This document shows, piece after piece, positions 22,318 to 34,620 of a stretch of DNA of 64,000 nt. Both the position numbers and the translations under genes were made by a program. A model generated the notes under the pieces. The model did not search any database. It was not told the DNA's origin and worked only from the letters and a program-made list of their open reading frames with translations. The stretch is from Eutrigla gurnardus (lineage: Eukaryota; Chordata; Actinopteri; Perciformes; Triglidae): positions 14,812,218 to 14,876,217 of the forward strand of contig OY741273.1 in NCBI GenBank assembly GCA_963514095.1. Reading direction: 5' to 3'. Numbering within the stretch: the stretch's first letter is position 1; each line of letters begins with the position of its first letter.

Positions 22318-24269
22318 TTTTCTTTTTTCTCTATTGTGATATCGATTTTTTAAATTTTTTTCTATCTTTCTTTTTTTGAGTGCTTTAAATAAGTTAGAGG
22401 CTTTTGGGGAATGGAGGGGAAAAAGTAGGCCTCTTTCTTTTATTGAACAGCTAAAGGCATGTTGGAGGGGTGGTAGAAGCCATACTATATACATATATAT
22501 TTAAAAAAGGCATTTGGCACAGTTAAAGCAATTATTACCTTTCTGTCATTTTTACACTTTTCTTCTGCAATCTTAAAATGCTCCTAATAAGCATATGGCA
22601 CACTAAAATGTAAAATAAATCCATCAGGTGTTGAAACTCATCAATATTTAATTCTCATATATTTCTGATAAAAGTCTGACCAATCATTTAATTCGGACCG
22701 ACTAAACTCATTGGCCGAGCTTCCTGCCTGTCATCCGTCGCCGCGTCGCCTACTTCGGTCACGGCTTGCGAGACGTGCGCCTCTCTGGCAGCAGAGCGGT
22801 AGAGCGGTCTGTGAGAGAGAGCACGGAACGGCGAAGAACTGCCAATGACCGACCAAGGCGAGCCGCCACTTCCACAGCAGTTTGTAAGAAAATATGTATG
22901 AATTCGGCCGAAAATGACGTATTTGACTGAAAACAAACAGGCGATGAAATACAATAATTACGAGAACAACGTTAATGGTAGTTCATCAGACTACAAAGGT
23001 AACTTTTGACATATTTAATAATGTTCATGCTAATTCATCTTTACCTACATGGGCTGTGGAGAAATGAGCAGTTTAGATTACATATCTTCTATCCTTGTAA
23101 GCTACACACCACTACTTGCCTCTGTGCAGGGACTACAGATGATCATTTGCTTTTAGCGATATCTTGTACAGTATATGTACATTTGTGTTGTGCATTGGCC
23201 CTGCTAGATGAATACATTAATAATACATACATTCCCCATATGAAACATCCCATACCACATAATTAGCTGTTGAAAAGACACGATATAAGAATTTCTGAAT
23301 ATAAGCTTTAGGCTTAATTCAATAACTGTTTTTGGAAAACTTTGGCGATGACGTCATGTAATACCTACAACTGTTTTATAGGCTATTTACTGTGTATTCA
23401 TATATTTGTTTAGTAAGCATTGGAACCAAAAGAGTTAAAGAAATATGAAGTAGATTTTTCACAACTTTTCATAGGAACCATTTTTGGGATTCCTGGGTTA
23501 ATTAGAATGAGGCATGTCCCACCACATCGTTGAAAACCTCTAAATACTTAACTCCATCCATTTAAATTTTTCAAATTAAAGCCAATGTCATCCTTTGTGT
23601 GTTTTAAACAAGTTTTGTGACCCTGGGCCTGTGAAACACTTTGAAAGTGGGCTGTATAATTTGAAAACATTTATGAATGTCAATGAGAAAAACACCTTTT
23701 TACCTCTCAAAAATGGGAGTTTTTGAAGATGAAAGAAACACTCTTGATATCCGTCACGTTGCGAGTTCGTGTCCAGTTCATGCCCATTTTCGCTCCAGAT
23801 ATCCATCACACCGGCTTCAACTTTAAACTGCCAAAACAAAAAGCCAGAAATTGCAAGGAGTCAAGTTGAGCCAAGACACCTAAATGCAAAGTAGACAGAA
23901 GCAGGGAATAGTCATTACGTGTGTGGGATGCTGACTGGTTACACCGACCCCCAACGGTGAGTCGGAGAGGGATTCACCAAGTTGTCCTCCCTCCCTTCTC
24001 TCAACATTTCACTCTCGACAACACGCAGGAATCAAGCTGTGCAACAGTGTGAGAGGGAGAGAGAGAAAAGAGTGAGCGTGAAAGAGAGCATCAAACACTC
24101 TGTAATAACTGGCCCTAATTAAGACCAGAGGGAATAGGGTAGTTATTAGCTGTCATAAGCAAGTTTATCTGACCTAGAGAGAGTGTGTGTGTGTGTTGAG
24201 TCTTTGCATCCTTATGTGGGGAGAGCGAGGAATAGATTGAAATAAATAAATACTCGTGACTGTGTTCAG

Positions 24270-24315
<46 letters not shown>
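24270..24315. repeat. (TG)n microsatellite
   Basis: About 23 units. Confidence 0.97.
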
Positions 24316-24317
<2 letters not shown>

Positions 24318-25041
24318 ATGCGTGCGAGCTGTAATAGTCGAGCAGAAGTACTCCCTTCAAACACCCCAACTGTTATTAATATGTATGCAGCTGAGGGAGA
24401 TAGCCTCTCATCTCCCAGCTCATCAAAAACACACACACACACACACAAAAGCATTATTATGAATACCCATTAAACCGCCGTACACACATACACGCACGCA
24501 GCGCCATTTATCAGCAAAGAAATGATTAGTGTTTAATGCAGTCTGAGACACTCGAGTTCATTTCCATAGAGGGAAAGCTTTTTAACTTTGGTGAGTCATT
24601 GTTGCGTTGGTCTTGTCTGGGCTCTTACGTGGACGAGGGCACACGCACGGAGACAGACGATGCTACTTGTGCTGGGGTTGAGTGACTGCATTTGTTCTAC
24701 GACGCTACGTTTAGAGAACAGGACATTTTGCTGGTGCGAGGCCTCGGTTACACCCGTTTTCCTCAGGTCATGCCGATCATCCCAGAATGTAGTTACTGTC
24801 AAGTCAGCTGAGACCTGCTGTCTGAGTTGTGTTACGGCTGAGGCAAACCCCATTTCCTGAATGTGCTGCTTTTAAAACAGAAGCTTTTAAAGAACATAAT
24901 GAGGGACTTGTGAAGAATTTATAGGGAAAGAAGTAGAGCTTTGTTAGTGGCTCTTATAATACTGCAGGAAGTAAGTAGCAAAAACAACAGGACTTTTATT
25001 GTTATAAGAATTTAAAGAACATTAAATAACTTACATTTTAA

Positions 25042-25642
25042 GGCCACGTTTATACATGCAGGGTATTTAGAGAAACAAATATTTCCCCCCTCCGTTTTCA
25101 AAAATAATATCGTGCACACATCGTTTCCAAAAAAGTTGTCATTTGGAAGTTCTCAGGACGACTTCTATCTCGAAGTTTGCCAAGGTCTGATCCAAAATCG
25201 GCGGCAACGTTGGCAAGTAATGCACATACGTCTTGGAAGGGAAAGCTGCAGTAAAAATGCTGACCTCCCATGCACTCCTTCGCCTCTGCTCCTCGATATA
25301 GTATAGCAGTTGTATTTACAAATGCAAACAGACCAAAAGCGTTTGCACAAACGTAAAAATGAGTACCACCTTAACAGCATCCATGATAGCCAAACAAACT
25401 GTAAACATAGGGCGCTCATGTGACGTTAAGCATTTTCTGGCGCATAATGTGATGCTTGAGAACCTATAACCCCGTTTTTCCCAGTTGACACAACAACACA
25501 TAACCGGCGTTATCAGAAATCTCCTCTTTGGCCGGAGTTTTAAGAAATAATCGTTTTCTGTGATAAAAACGTCTTTTTCGTGTAAAATGAGAGGCCAAAC
25601 GGCGTGGAAATATCAGTGTTTTCCCTTGGTGTAAACGGGGCC
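25042..25642. mobile_element. Non-autonomous DNA transposon with GGCCnCGTTTA ends
   Basis: Left end ggccacgtttatacatgcag and right end (inverse) ggccccgtttacaccaaggg are imperfect TIRs 601 bp apart. Internal AAAACG/CGTTTT motifs (gtgataaaaacgtc, atcgttttc) are typical of a common teleost repeat with GGCCCCGTTTACAC termini. No transposase, no clear TSD. Confidence 0.6.
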
Positions 25643-26400
25643 AAGTCTCTGTCAGGCCTGGACTAAAGAGGACACAGATGCAGAGGGTGAACAGGCAGAT
25701 CTTTATTGGGAACTTAAATCTTCCCTTGAGACAGAGTGAAAACAAACAGGCTATGAACCTCTAAGACTAAAGTCAAAAAGGACGGAGAACCGTGAAAACA
25801 CTCAAACTAAACACGAGAACCTTCACGGGAAAAGAAAACGGAAAATCACTCCCAAGAGAGGCAATTTAAAAGGCTGAGAACTACACTACTCTGTGGTTGA
25901 ATTAACTATGGAATTTACAAAATGAAAATCACTCCAACGGAGGGAAAAGACACGGCTATAAACTTAAACTGCGCTACACTAGAGCGGAAAAATGTACAAA
26001 GCAAAAACACTCCAACGGAGATAAGCACAAGGCTACAAACCAAAAACCATCTTCTCTAGAGCTGACCAAAACACTACAACAAAAATCACTCTTTCTTTAG
26101 AGGAAAACAAGAAATCCAGATCTTACAAACACATGGGCTCTTGGCGTGGGCTGTCAACAAAAAGGGCTGGAGGTACACGGACAAACGCTATACTCTACTA
26201 TATGGCACAGGAAGAAGGGAGACATGGACTATAAGACACATGAGGATAATGGGAAACAGGTGGAAACAATCAGGGATCGGGGGAGACGTCAGACCGGAAA
26301 CACATGAGGAAGGGCAAGTGACCTGAAACGAGAGGAGAGCTTTCAAAATAAAACAGGAAATTCACAAGATAAAAACCCATGACAAGACACCCCTCACAGT
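25643..26400. repeat. Probable interspersed repeat with internal semi-repeats
   Basis: Begins aagtctctgtcaggcctgg and runs to ccatgacaagacacccctca. Inside, the phrases atcactcc(c/a)a, caaggctacaaac/acacggctataaac and ctagag(c/g) recur every 70-90 bp, as in the decayed internal repeats of a fish retroelement. The opposite strand reads like a spacer region of a fish retrotransposon. Family and ends are uncertain. Confidence 0.35.
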
Positions 26401-27821
26401 CTCACAGCTGATTTCCGATAGTTTCAGCAGTCACTGAGCAACATTAGTACTCACTCGGTATCATGTTTGTCTGATGTTTACTCATCTTTAAGCTCTGGTT
26501 TTGGTCTCCACCAACTCCTGAGGGAAACATTTATCTCTTTATCTGCTAAATGTTCGCCAGCTAATCTCTAACTGCCTGCTGTTTGGTGCAGGACGGGCAG
26601 TGTATACAGGGTTTATCAGGGAGGTTTTGCTGGTCGTCTGCTTTAATGGAAATGTGAATGATAAGTGTGGAGCCTGATGAAATGGGTTTTAATCTTTTCC
26701 ACGTTCTATTTAAATGTTTTTAGAAACTCGTGTCAGTTTTAATTTGTCTGAGTTCTGTGTTAAATGTTGTCATCAGCAAGTGTATTCATTTGGTGGGTGA
26801 ATAACATTTCAACAATTCATTAACAGATATTAAAACTTTAATAAATAAAATCAATGGATTTGATGTCCCACGACATTGCACTTTCTTATTAACTTTTCAA
26901 AGTAATTCAAAATTGTTATACGACAAATTTTTTTCTAAATTTCACTTTAATATCCCATTCCAGTCGATCTGCGCCACACATTTCCAATCAACGCGTCTTG
27001 CACTCTCATTGGCTGTAGCTCCCTGACAAGCTGTTTAGCCTGCTAGGTGATTCATCCACGGGCCTCTTGGCTCATGTCTTTGAACAGTCGATAGTCAGAG
27101 CAATTGCTGACAATGTGATACATGACCCAATAATGTATACAATTATTATTATTAGAATATTAATAGGCTAAATTGAATTTGCCCCATCACAGTGCCGTGC
27201 CTCCGGATAGAACTAATAACTAATTCTGTACCAAACAGCTCAAAACTTTGGAGCTTCATTCATAACATTAACATTCTAAATATTGCTAATAATTTACAGA
27301 AATATTTATTTTTCTTTTAGAAAAAAGAGATTTTCAAAATTTCAAAAACAACTTTAATCCATCTACTCTCCCCCACTCACCTGTATTAACCATGAGCTCG
27401 CCTGTTTCACTGCATGCAGGTGCAAGGGGAAATAAAATTTAAAATAAAATAAAAATTTTGGTTCAGTAAGTGAGTCAGTCAGCCTGGTGATGGCAGGTTA
27501 GTGAGCCGCTGGCAGACGTCAAGATGTGTCTTTGGATGACAGAATCATAATTTTTACATTAATATAACCACAGTAACACAAACCTTCACTACTACTATCC
27601 CTAACTAACCAAAAGATCTGCATCGTCCTTCCACCAGTGCACACAAACATGCTGCAGCCTTTTTGTGCCAAGATGAGACTGTAGGAGTGAGTTTGAGTGG
27701 CAGAAAAAAAAAAAATTCTGTAATCATACTTTGCAGATTATGTCGTATCGCTCCGCCTCGCTCACCACTTTCTTAACATCAGCACCTGCCATTTCACGTC
27801 TGCTGCATTCGTATTGTAAGC

Positions 27822-27841
27822 GGGGGGGGGGGGGGGGGGGG
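27822..27841. repeat. Poly-G run (20)
   Basis: Homopolymer that can form G-quadruplex-type structures. Confidence 0.95.
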
Positions 27842-28277
27842 TTTGTACCCATACCTGGATTTATCTGAAAGGTGTTCACACATTGGGGTTTTTCACAGTG
27901 GCTTTCTTCACAGCCTGTTCCACGCAATTAACCTTGAAAACGTAAGTTAACTCTACGAACGCTCTGATGTTTAACGTTGAAATACAGCGTGGTGCTCCGA
28001 TGCTGTAGTGAGCATGAAACTGCCATTTAAGTCCCAGAGGAAATCCAGACGATGCCTATTGAAGTTCACCAAACGGACTCCTGATGAGCTAATTGAGAGA
28101 GCAGAGGTCTTGAATGCACCATCCTGCTGCCGGCTGACAGGTCTGGGGAAGCAAAGGAGACAATTAAAAAACTGAATATGAGGATTTAGTCACACACACA
28201 CGATGTAACTTTTTTTATGTAAATAAACACACAAGACTGTATCTGCTTCCCATGCAGTTTTTTTCTTTTCTCTGTTT

Positions 28278-28280
<3 letters not shown>

Positions 28281-28314
<34 letters not shown>
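28281..28314. repeat. (TC)17 microsatellite
   Basis: Polypyrimidine dinucleotide run. Confidence 0.97.
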
Positions 28315-28318
<4 letters not shown>

Positions 28319-28572
28319 ATTTTCCTCTCATTGGAGCCACTTTCACTGTATTGCTTTTTTAAGCCTCACAGGGGGGTTTGAACAAGCTCACTAAGGAAGC
28401 ACAATTATGCAGAAATTTGCCAACGCTGACAAATGTCTTTGTTACTCCACATCACACCTAAATTTACTCTCCTCCTTTTTACCTACCTCCATAAACTCAA
28501 TCCTCTGTTTCCCACTCTGTAATACAGTTAATGTATTTTTCATCCTCAAATTCCCCTTTTCACATATTCCCA

Positions 28573-28607
28573 CCTCTCTCTCTCTCTCCCTCTCCCTCTC
28601 TCTCTCC

Positions 28608-28660
<53 letters not shown>
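28573..28660. repeat. (CT)n microsatellite, interrupted
   Basis: About 88 bp of CT with CCCT interruptions in its first half; polypyrimidine, potential triplex-forming. Confidence 0.97.
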
Positions 28661-28662
<2 letters not shown>

Positions 28663-29551
28663 CCTACATTCACATATTTTTGTCTTATCCCTCTGCTTCC
28701 CCCTTGACCATGCATTACATTACAGTGCTGCTGCCTCCATTGATTTGCTCTCTGGCTGAAGTGCTATTGATTACAATACATGCTCCAGTGCTACTGAGCC
28801 CAGGCACCACCGCTGTGTAAAGATTGTGCATACAGACGTGCGCACACACACACACACACACACACCCCGATCTCTCAAACACCACTTTTGCTTCCCCTCC
28901 GCTACTTTTTGCCTCCATTTCATATCCACTTCAAACATTTGGCAAGACACGAGATCCCTTCTTTATCTCCTCCTCATCTCCATTGACACGCCGTCTTGGT
29001 ATTCATCGGCATATCGATTTGAGTTCTGCACTACCGAGGACACACATCTTCATGTGCAATTCCTCAACCGTTGTTTTGGAACTGATTGTTCGAGGACTTG
29101 ACTTAGAAAGAAAAAACGGCAACTCTTTTTGAGTTTTAGCCTGGAAGGAAGGCCTCAGAAAAAGAAAAAAAAACTTTTTAGAGATGTGTAAATGATGTGT
29201 AACGTGAGTTTGTGTGTGTGTTTAGAAGAGAGGGAATATGTTGAGAGCCTATCATCTAGCGGGGCCATGAATTTATGTATTTATGCTAACGTGCTGAGTG
29301 CAAGTGCTTTTTAATGAGCGAGAGAGAGAGTGATCAAGAGAGGACGGGGCATGATGAGGCAGGAAACGTCCGAGATTTTTGTGTGGCTCGAAGTGACGTA
29401 TTCACATGCTATGAAGCAGGAATTTGCTGATGTGGAAAACTGCTGACAGGCTCACTGCCACATGGACAAATCTGTATATCTGTGCTTAGAAGTGATTTTC
29501 AACAACTTTCAACAACTCATGGCCTCTCTTTACAAGTAATTTTCACCTGTT

Positions 29552-29960
29552 TTAAAGGTCCCATATTATGAAAAACAGGTTTTCTCTGGTCTCTACACCT
29601 ATAAACTGGTCCTCCCTGAGTCTGTCAACTCCCAGAAAGAGGAAAACAAGCGACTCCTGCATGGTCTCCTGCATCATCTAGCCTTGGTTACTTTCTGAAC
29701 CCTACTGGCTCCACTTCATAGCATGTTTTCCATTGGGCGCAAAGAAATAATCTATTATCAACATGCCAGCCTGTCTAATTACATACTTGGACCTGATTCG
29801 TCTTTCTGTCAATGCCCCGAACAGAGCTCTGTTTCTTCATTTCACATGTAAATGTATACTGTATTTGGACCTATAGGCCTATATGGATGCTCCGATAAAT
29901 GCAATCAAGCCCAAACTAAATTGTGTCCAGGGAACTAATGCAATTCAGACTATCATGAGC
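29552..29960. mobile_element. Partial TTAA-type non-autonomous transposon
   Basis: TTAAAGGTCCCATATTATG at 29552-29570 is the start of a very common teleost repeat whose ends are TTAA plus AGGTCCCATA. The inverse end was not found downstream, so the copy is truncated. The right limit given is approximate. Confidence 0.45.
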
Positions 29961-31075
29961 CAAGAGGACTAGAACTCATCATCCCGTTAGTGACTGAGAT
30001 AAGCTGAAGATGTTTCCTAACTGACCACTGGTAGCTAACTCTATCTTTATTTTTCAATGGATAATTATTCAATACAATTGTGAACCAAAAGGAACTATTG
30101 TGACACGAGAGGTTTCTACTGGCATATTTTATGTATCGTAGAAGAAAAGGGTTTCTGCTACAGCTTCCTCCACCACCTCAACCTCTTTGTGCTTTTATAT
30201 ACAGCATATATTTGATTTATTAAGAATGGATTAGCACTTGCAGCAGAATCAAAGAGTAGAGCCCTTTGACGCCAATTTTTACTATCATTTTTGCAATAAA
30301 TGGTCAGCTCCTGACCATTGAGCTGAGCTCAAATGGTTTGTCATCATGACAAAAACAAAAAAAACAAAAACTACAGCAAAAAGATTGAAGCAAAGGAGAA
30401 ACTTTATATCTTAGCTTGCAAAACAGCCTGAATTAATGAAATGCCAAAGCTCCCATTTGATAAGTGCAGAACATCTAAGAGCAGATTTACTCAGTTCACT
30501 GTTGGGACCTGAAATATCCATAACTCAGTGCTCTGAGATGGAGTATGCTGACTTATTGTTTTACAGTGAAGAGGAGACGTTAGGCAGTCTGGTAATTTTT
30601 TCTTTAGTGACCAATATGTAATCGGGATCCCTGACCTTCACAACAAAAGGTGATCAATAACCAGTAAATGAGCTGCAATCTCTAATGTGGCCAACAATGT
30701 CATATCTATCACATATAATAACGTGCAGGGCAGCGAGACCGTGGACTGATCGGTAAGAGGAGATTAGTCGGCTGGCAGGAAGGCCGTCTCTATCTCTGCA
30801 CTTGGCTCTGATTTTCATATCTCAGGAATGATGATGGAGGGAAATGCTGCATTGAAAATGTGAGCCACGAGTGCAGATATGAAGAGTACAGGATGTGGAA
30901 GCGGCGCATCAGCCTTTAATGGAATTTGAACCTCCTTTTTACATAAGTCGTCTAATGGAAAGCATCGCTGTTAGCAAGTTCTTTATGGCAATTGTGTATT
31001 ATTCAGACCTGACTGGATTGACTGAACATGTGGTGCAGGGCTGCTATTTTATATTAGAAATGATTTGCATCGTTA
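29961..31075. other. Non-coding stretch with a candidate conserved element
   Basis: No gene recognised. 30730-30960 is ordinary-complexity, repeat-free sequence (ggagattagtcggctggcag, tgattttcatatctcaggaa) of the kind often conserved. Unproven. Confidence 0.35.
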
Positions 31076-31334
31076 GTAAATGGTAAATGGTCCTCATTTA
31101 TATAGCGCGTTTATCCAAAGCGCTTTACAGGAATGACTGACATTCACCCATTCATACACACATTCACACAACGACAGCGGCGTCAACCTGGTGACAGCCA
31201 GCTCGTCAGGAGCAATTAGGGTGAGGTGTCTTGCTCAGGGACACCAGGCACTCAGCTAGGAGGAGCCGGGGATCGAACCGGCAATCTTGCGGTTGCCAGC
31301 CAACCCGCTCTACCTCCTGAGCTAAACCCCCCTT
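31076..31334 (-). mobile_element. tRNA-derived SINE
   Basis: On the minus strand it opens with a tRNA-like head. The Pol III A box TAGCTCAGGAGG is at 31313-31324 and the B box GGTTCGATCCC at 31269-31279, 45 bp apart in the transcript direction. A body follows (gagcaagacacctcacccta) and a tail (gcgctatataaatgaggacc) whose GCTATATAAAT end resembles L2/CR1-group LINE 3' ends, suggesting mobilisation by such a LINE. Length about 260 bp. Not a functional tRNA gene. Confidence 0.75.
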
Positions 31335-33364
31335 GTCACGATAAAAAAGAATAACAAAAAAAATGAATGGATTGAAGCTCTCTACCAAAGCTGGGTCACT
31401 GCAGGCAGATCATAGAGTTCAATTTAAATGCTTATTTGCACTGAAAAAAGTGAATTACATTGGGCAGAAAGACAAATTACAGAAGCGTCATATTAACAAA
31501 ACAAAAAAAAACAAAAAAAAATCAACTTTGAAAGAAGTTGGAGGGGAGGGAAGCAATCGCATGAAATCAAAATGACAACCGCAGACTCGACTGAATTGGA
31601 TTACATAAATTAAAAACACTCACTTAATGGCTCTCGCTGAAATCTAATTGTGCCGCTCCACTGCTCTTCATTCGTGCCACATTTGCGTGATGTGTGGAGA
31701 CTTTTTGTTTCTTTTTCTTTTTGCTTAAGTTAGGCAAAAAAACAACATTTGTGCCTTTCAAGTTGAAATATGGTGCCCACCAAAGCAGCACAACCCCTCA
31801 CTGCCTCCAGTGGCATGCTCACTCCATCACGCACATATTTACACACACACACACACACATGCAACACAGCATAGGCGCTTATCGCCGGACAATCAATAGC
31901 AGTGGTGATGGATGCAAGACGCTGATGTCCCCGCTACCCTCTGACCTGTAATTGAATGTGCAAGGTTCAGACACTTTATCACGAGAGGGCCGTTTCCCTC
32001 CACAGGTCATCGGCTGCTAAATGGTTGATAAGCCTGCGCACGTCTGTTGCTCATATGTCTGCTGTCAAAGCAATGGGCTTTGCTGACTGATTTCAACAGC
32101 GTGTGAGAAAGCAAGAGCTTGTGCGTGAGATTCCAGCGAGGGCGAGGGGCGCCTGAAAGTCCGTACGAATGTACTCAAATCGATCCCTAATGCCTCTCTG
32201 CATCGGCCATTTCTCATCAGAGAAGACTCTGATGGTTCTGGAAACAAACGAGTTGGAATATCGCATCAGCGTCACCATCGGCGTTCTGCCCGCTCCATGA
32301 ACCATTCAATTGCCTTTAAGTTTTAACACCTGACGTCAAACCCTGGTATTTAACACTTTGTTAAGACATTATGCCCTGTCTGGCTTTGTTTGTGTGTGTG
32401 GTTCCCCCCCCTCTGCCAAGGAGGTTTTTTTTCTTTTGTTTGTTCATCAGTAGGATTAAAGAAAAACAACTGCTCTAGTTTTTATAGGAAACGTTTGAAG
32501 GTATGCATTTATCTGACTAGTTGCTATATTCTGAGTGGAGGGAGCTGCATGTGATGATGAATAATAAACTAAATGAACTAAAAGGAAACGTTGAGTTTTA
32601 TACTTTGAGGATAATTCATTATTTTGACGAATCAACCAATCGGCTATCAACTGATGGATAAATTGATATAAATATGGTTGTTCGTGGCAGCCCTAGTGGT
32701 AACGTGTAGCAAGCGCGAAAAAGAAAGTTATTAAATGTTGGAGTGGATTGGCCTCTCCGAGATCTGCGGTCCCCAAGCCCTTTAGCAATGAAGCAGAGAT
32801 GACACTATAACATCATCTGAAAAAAACTCACAGAAAGCTGTACAATAAACATATTCACTCTGGGATGCAATTCATAAAACCAGTACACAGCAGAATTTAA
32901 ATCGTAAAAAGTCCAATTTTCATGTTCACGGCCACATTTCCTGCTTTGGTTGAGGAATCCCATTCAGGCAACTCACAAAGCTGCAATAACTTTAGTGATT
33001 GGTAATTAGTCCCTGTATTACACGCGTTTCAAGTAATCATTTCAAAATGAGTCAGCAGGCAGATCAGATAGTCCAAACAGTAGGTGCAATGAAAAGAGGT
33101 AAATTGAAAAGGAAATCGGCAGTTCAATGTTTTCCTATCCATTATTGGAGTCAGCTTTTTTTTTGTCAGCTTTTTCTCCCGAGGCTTCCAACAATTTCTG
33201 AGCTAATTACCATAGTAATGTCATATTAATGAGGTGCAATAGGGGAGGAACATAGTCAACTTCTTCACTGTAATTTGTTGATGATTGTAAATTGTTGTCG
33301 GTTGATCATTGTAATTTTCCATTAACAAGCATGAGAACAATGGTTCTTGGCTATTTACCAACAC
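31335..33364. other. Non-coding stretch
   Basis: No gene recognised. An AT-rich piece at 32600-32700 (cgaatcaaccaatcggctat, tcgtggcagcccta) recalls the end of a common fish DNA repeat with ATTAATCGAC..GCAGCCCTA, but is incomplete. Confidence 0.45.
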
Positions 33365-34352
33365 TTAGTCAAATTTGGTCCAGGTGGGTGTAGTGCGTGT
33401 GGCCTCCACGTGCCTGTATGCACTCCCTACAACGCCTGGGCATGCTCCTGATGAGACGACGGATGGTCTCCTGAGGGATCTCAACGCCTTGGTGGATGGA
33501 ACGAGACATGATGTCCTGATGTGCTCAATAGGATTCAGGTCTGGGGAACGGGAAGGCCAGTCCATAACATCAATGCCTTCAACATGCCGGAACTGCTGAC
33601 ACACTCCAGCCACATGAGGCCTAGCATTGTCATGCATTAGAAGGAACCTAGGGCCCCCTACACCAGCATATGGTCTCACAATGGGTCTGAGGATCTCATC
33701 CCGGTACCCAATGGCAGTCAGGGTACCTCCGGCAAGAACATGGAGGGCTGTGTGACCCTCCAAAGAAATGCCTCCCCAGACCATCACTGACCCACCACCA
33801 AACCGGTCATGCTGGAGGATGTTGCAGGCAGCAGAACGCTCTCCGCTGCGTCGCCACACCCTGTCACGTCAGTCACATGTGCTCAGGGTGAACCTGCTCT
33901 CATCCTTTGAAGAGGGCGCCAATGGCCAATCTGCCAATCCTTGTGATCTCTAGCAAATGCCAATCGCATTGCACGGTGTTGGGTTGTAAGCACAGGCCCT
34001 ATTTGTGGACGTCGGGCCCTCAAACCACCCTCATGGAGTCGATTTTGGACCATTTGAGTTGAAACTTGAACATCAGTGGCCTGCTGGAGGTCATTTTGTA
34101 AGGCTCTGGCAGTGATCCTCCTGTTCCTCCGTGCACAAAGGAGCAGATATCGGTCCTGCTGTTGGGTTGTTGTCCTTCTTCGGTCCCCTCCACGTCTCCT
34201 GGTGTACTGGCCTGTCTCCTGCAATCTCCTCCATGCTCTAGACACTTTGCTGGGGACACAGCAAACCTTCTTGCCATAGTGTGCATTGATGTGCCATTCT
34301 GGATGAGTTGCACTAACTGGGCATCTTCTGTGGGTTGGAGAAACCACCTCAT
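33365..34352 (-). pseudogene. Broken Tc1 transposase
   Basis: Starts at ATG 34352 (MRWFLQPTEDAQLVQ). The HTH region shifts frame near 34250, and the second frame reads on (RAWRRLQETGQY, RRRGGDRRRTT) to KDWQIGHW. A deletion at about 33890 removes the FTDESRF region with the first catalytic Asp. A third frame carries GGGSVMVWGGIS, MHDNARPHVAG with the second Asp, and SRSPDLNPIEH with the Glu; it is disrupted just after IEHI near 33530. At least three frame disruptions make it non-functional. Confidence 0.88.
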
Positions 34353-34620
34353 GCTACCTCTAGTGGTGCAAACACTGCCAAAATTAAAAAAAGAAAAAAA
34401 TCTGCCAGAAAGGCCGAGAACAGAGAAATGGTCTGTGGTCCCCACCTGCAGAACCATTCCTTTATAGGGATGTCTGTTCTATTTGCACAACAGCAGGTGA
34501 AATTGATTCCCAATCATTGCTGCTTCCTAATTGGACAGGCTGATATCTCAGAAATATGATTGACTTGCAGTTACATTATGTTGTTTTAGTGTTCCCTTTT
34601 ATTTTTTTTTGAGCAGTGTA
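33365..34620 (-). mobile_element. Decayed, 3'-truncated Tc1-like transposon
   Basis: The minus-strand 5' end is intact: tacactgctcaaaaaaaaat starts at 34620 and continues with gggaacactaaaacaacata. The expected inverse at the other end is missing, so the element is truncated near 33365. Its TIR and transposase differ clearly from the element at 2881-4513, so it belongs to a different Tc1 subfamily. Confidence 0.85.

Larger units (their letters stand above)
20866..25041. other. Non-coding stretch with simple repeats
   Basis: No gene recognised. It contains the hairpin at 22025-22058, (GT)33, a poly-C run and a CpG-rich patch at 22690-22880 of unknown nature. It also has an AT-rich unique segment at 24100-24180 (ctaattaagaccag, ttattagctgtcataagc) that could be a conserved element, and (GT)n at 24270. 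Confidence 0.45.
26401..29551. other. Non-coding stretch
   Basis: No gene recognised. Contains poly-G, (CT)n tracts and a CA tract. 28010-28170 (gtcccagaggaaatccagac onward, with gagctaattgagag) is unique, ordinary-complexity sequence that could be a conserved element. Confidence 0.45.

Noticed and set aside
22690..22880. CpG-rich patch as an exon or CpG-island promoter
   Set aside because: Stops in all frames over any useful length, no splice-flanked frame and no recognisable protein; nature left open.
31250..31333. tRNA gene on the minus strand
   Set aside because: A and B boxes are present, but the sequence is the head of a SINE with body and LINE-like tail, and the cloverleaf is not complete.
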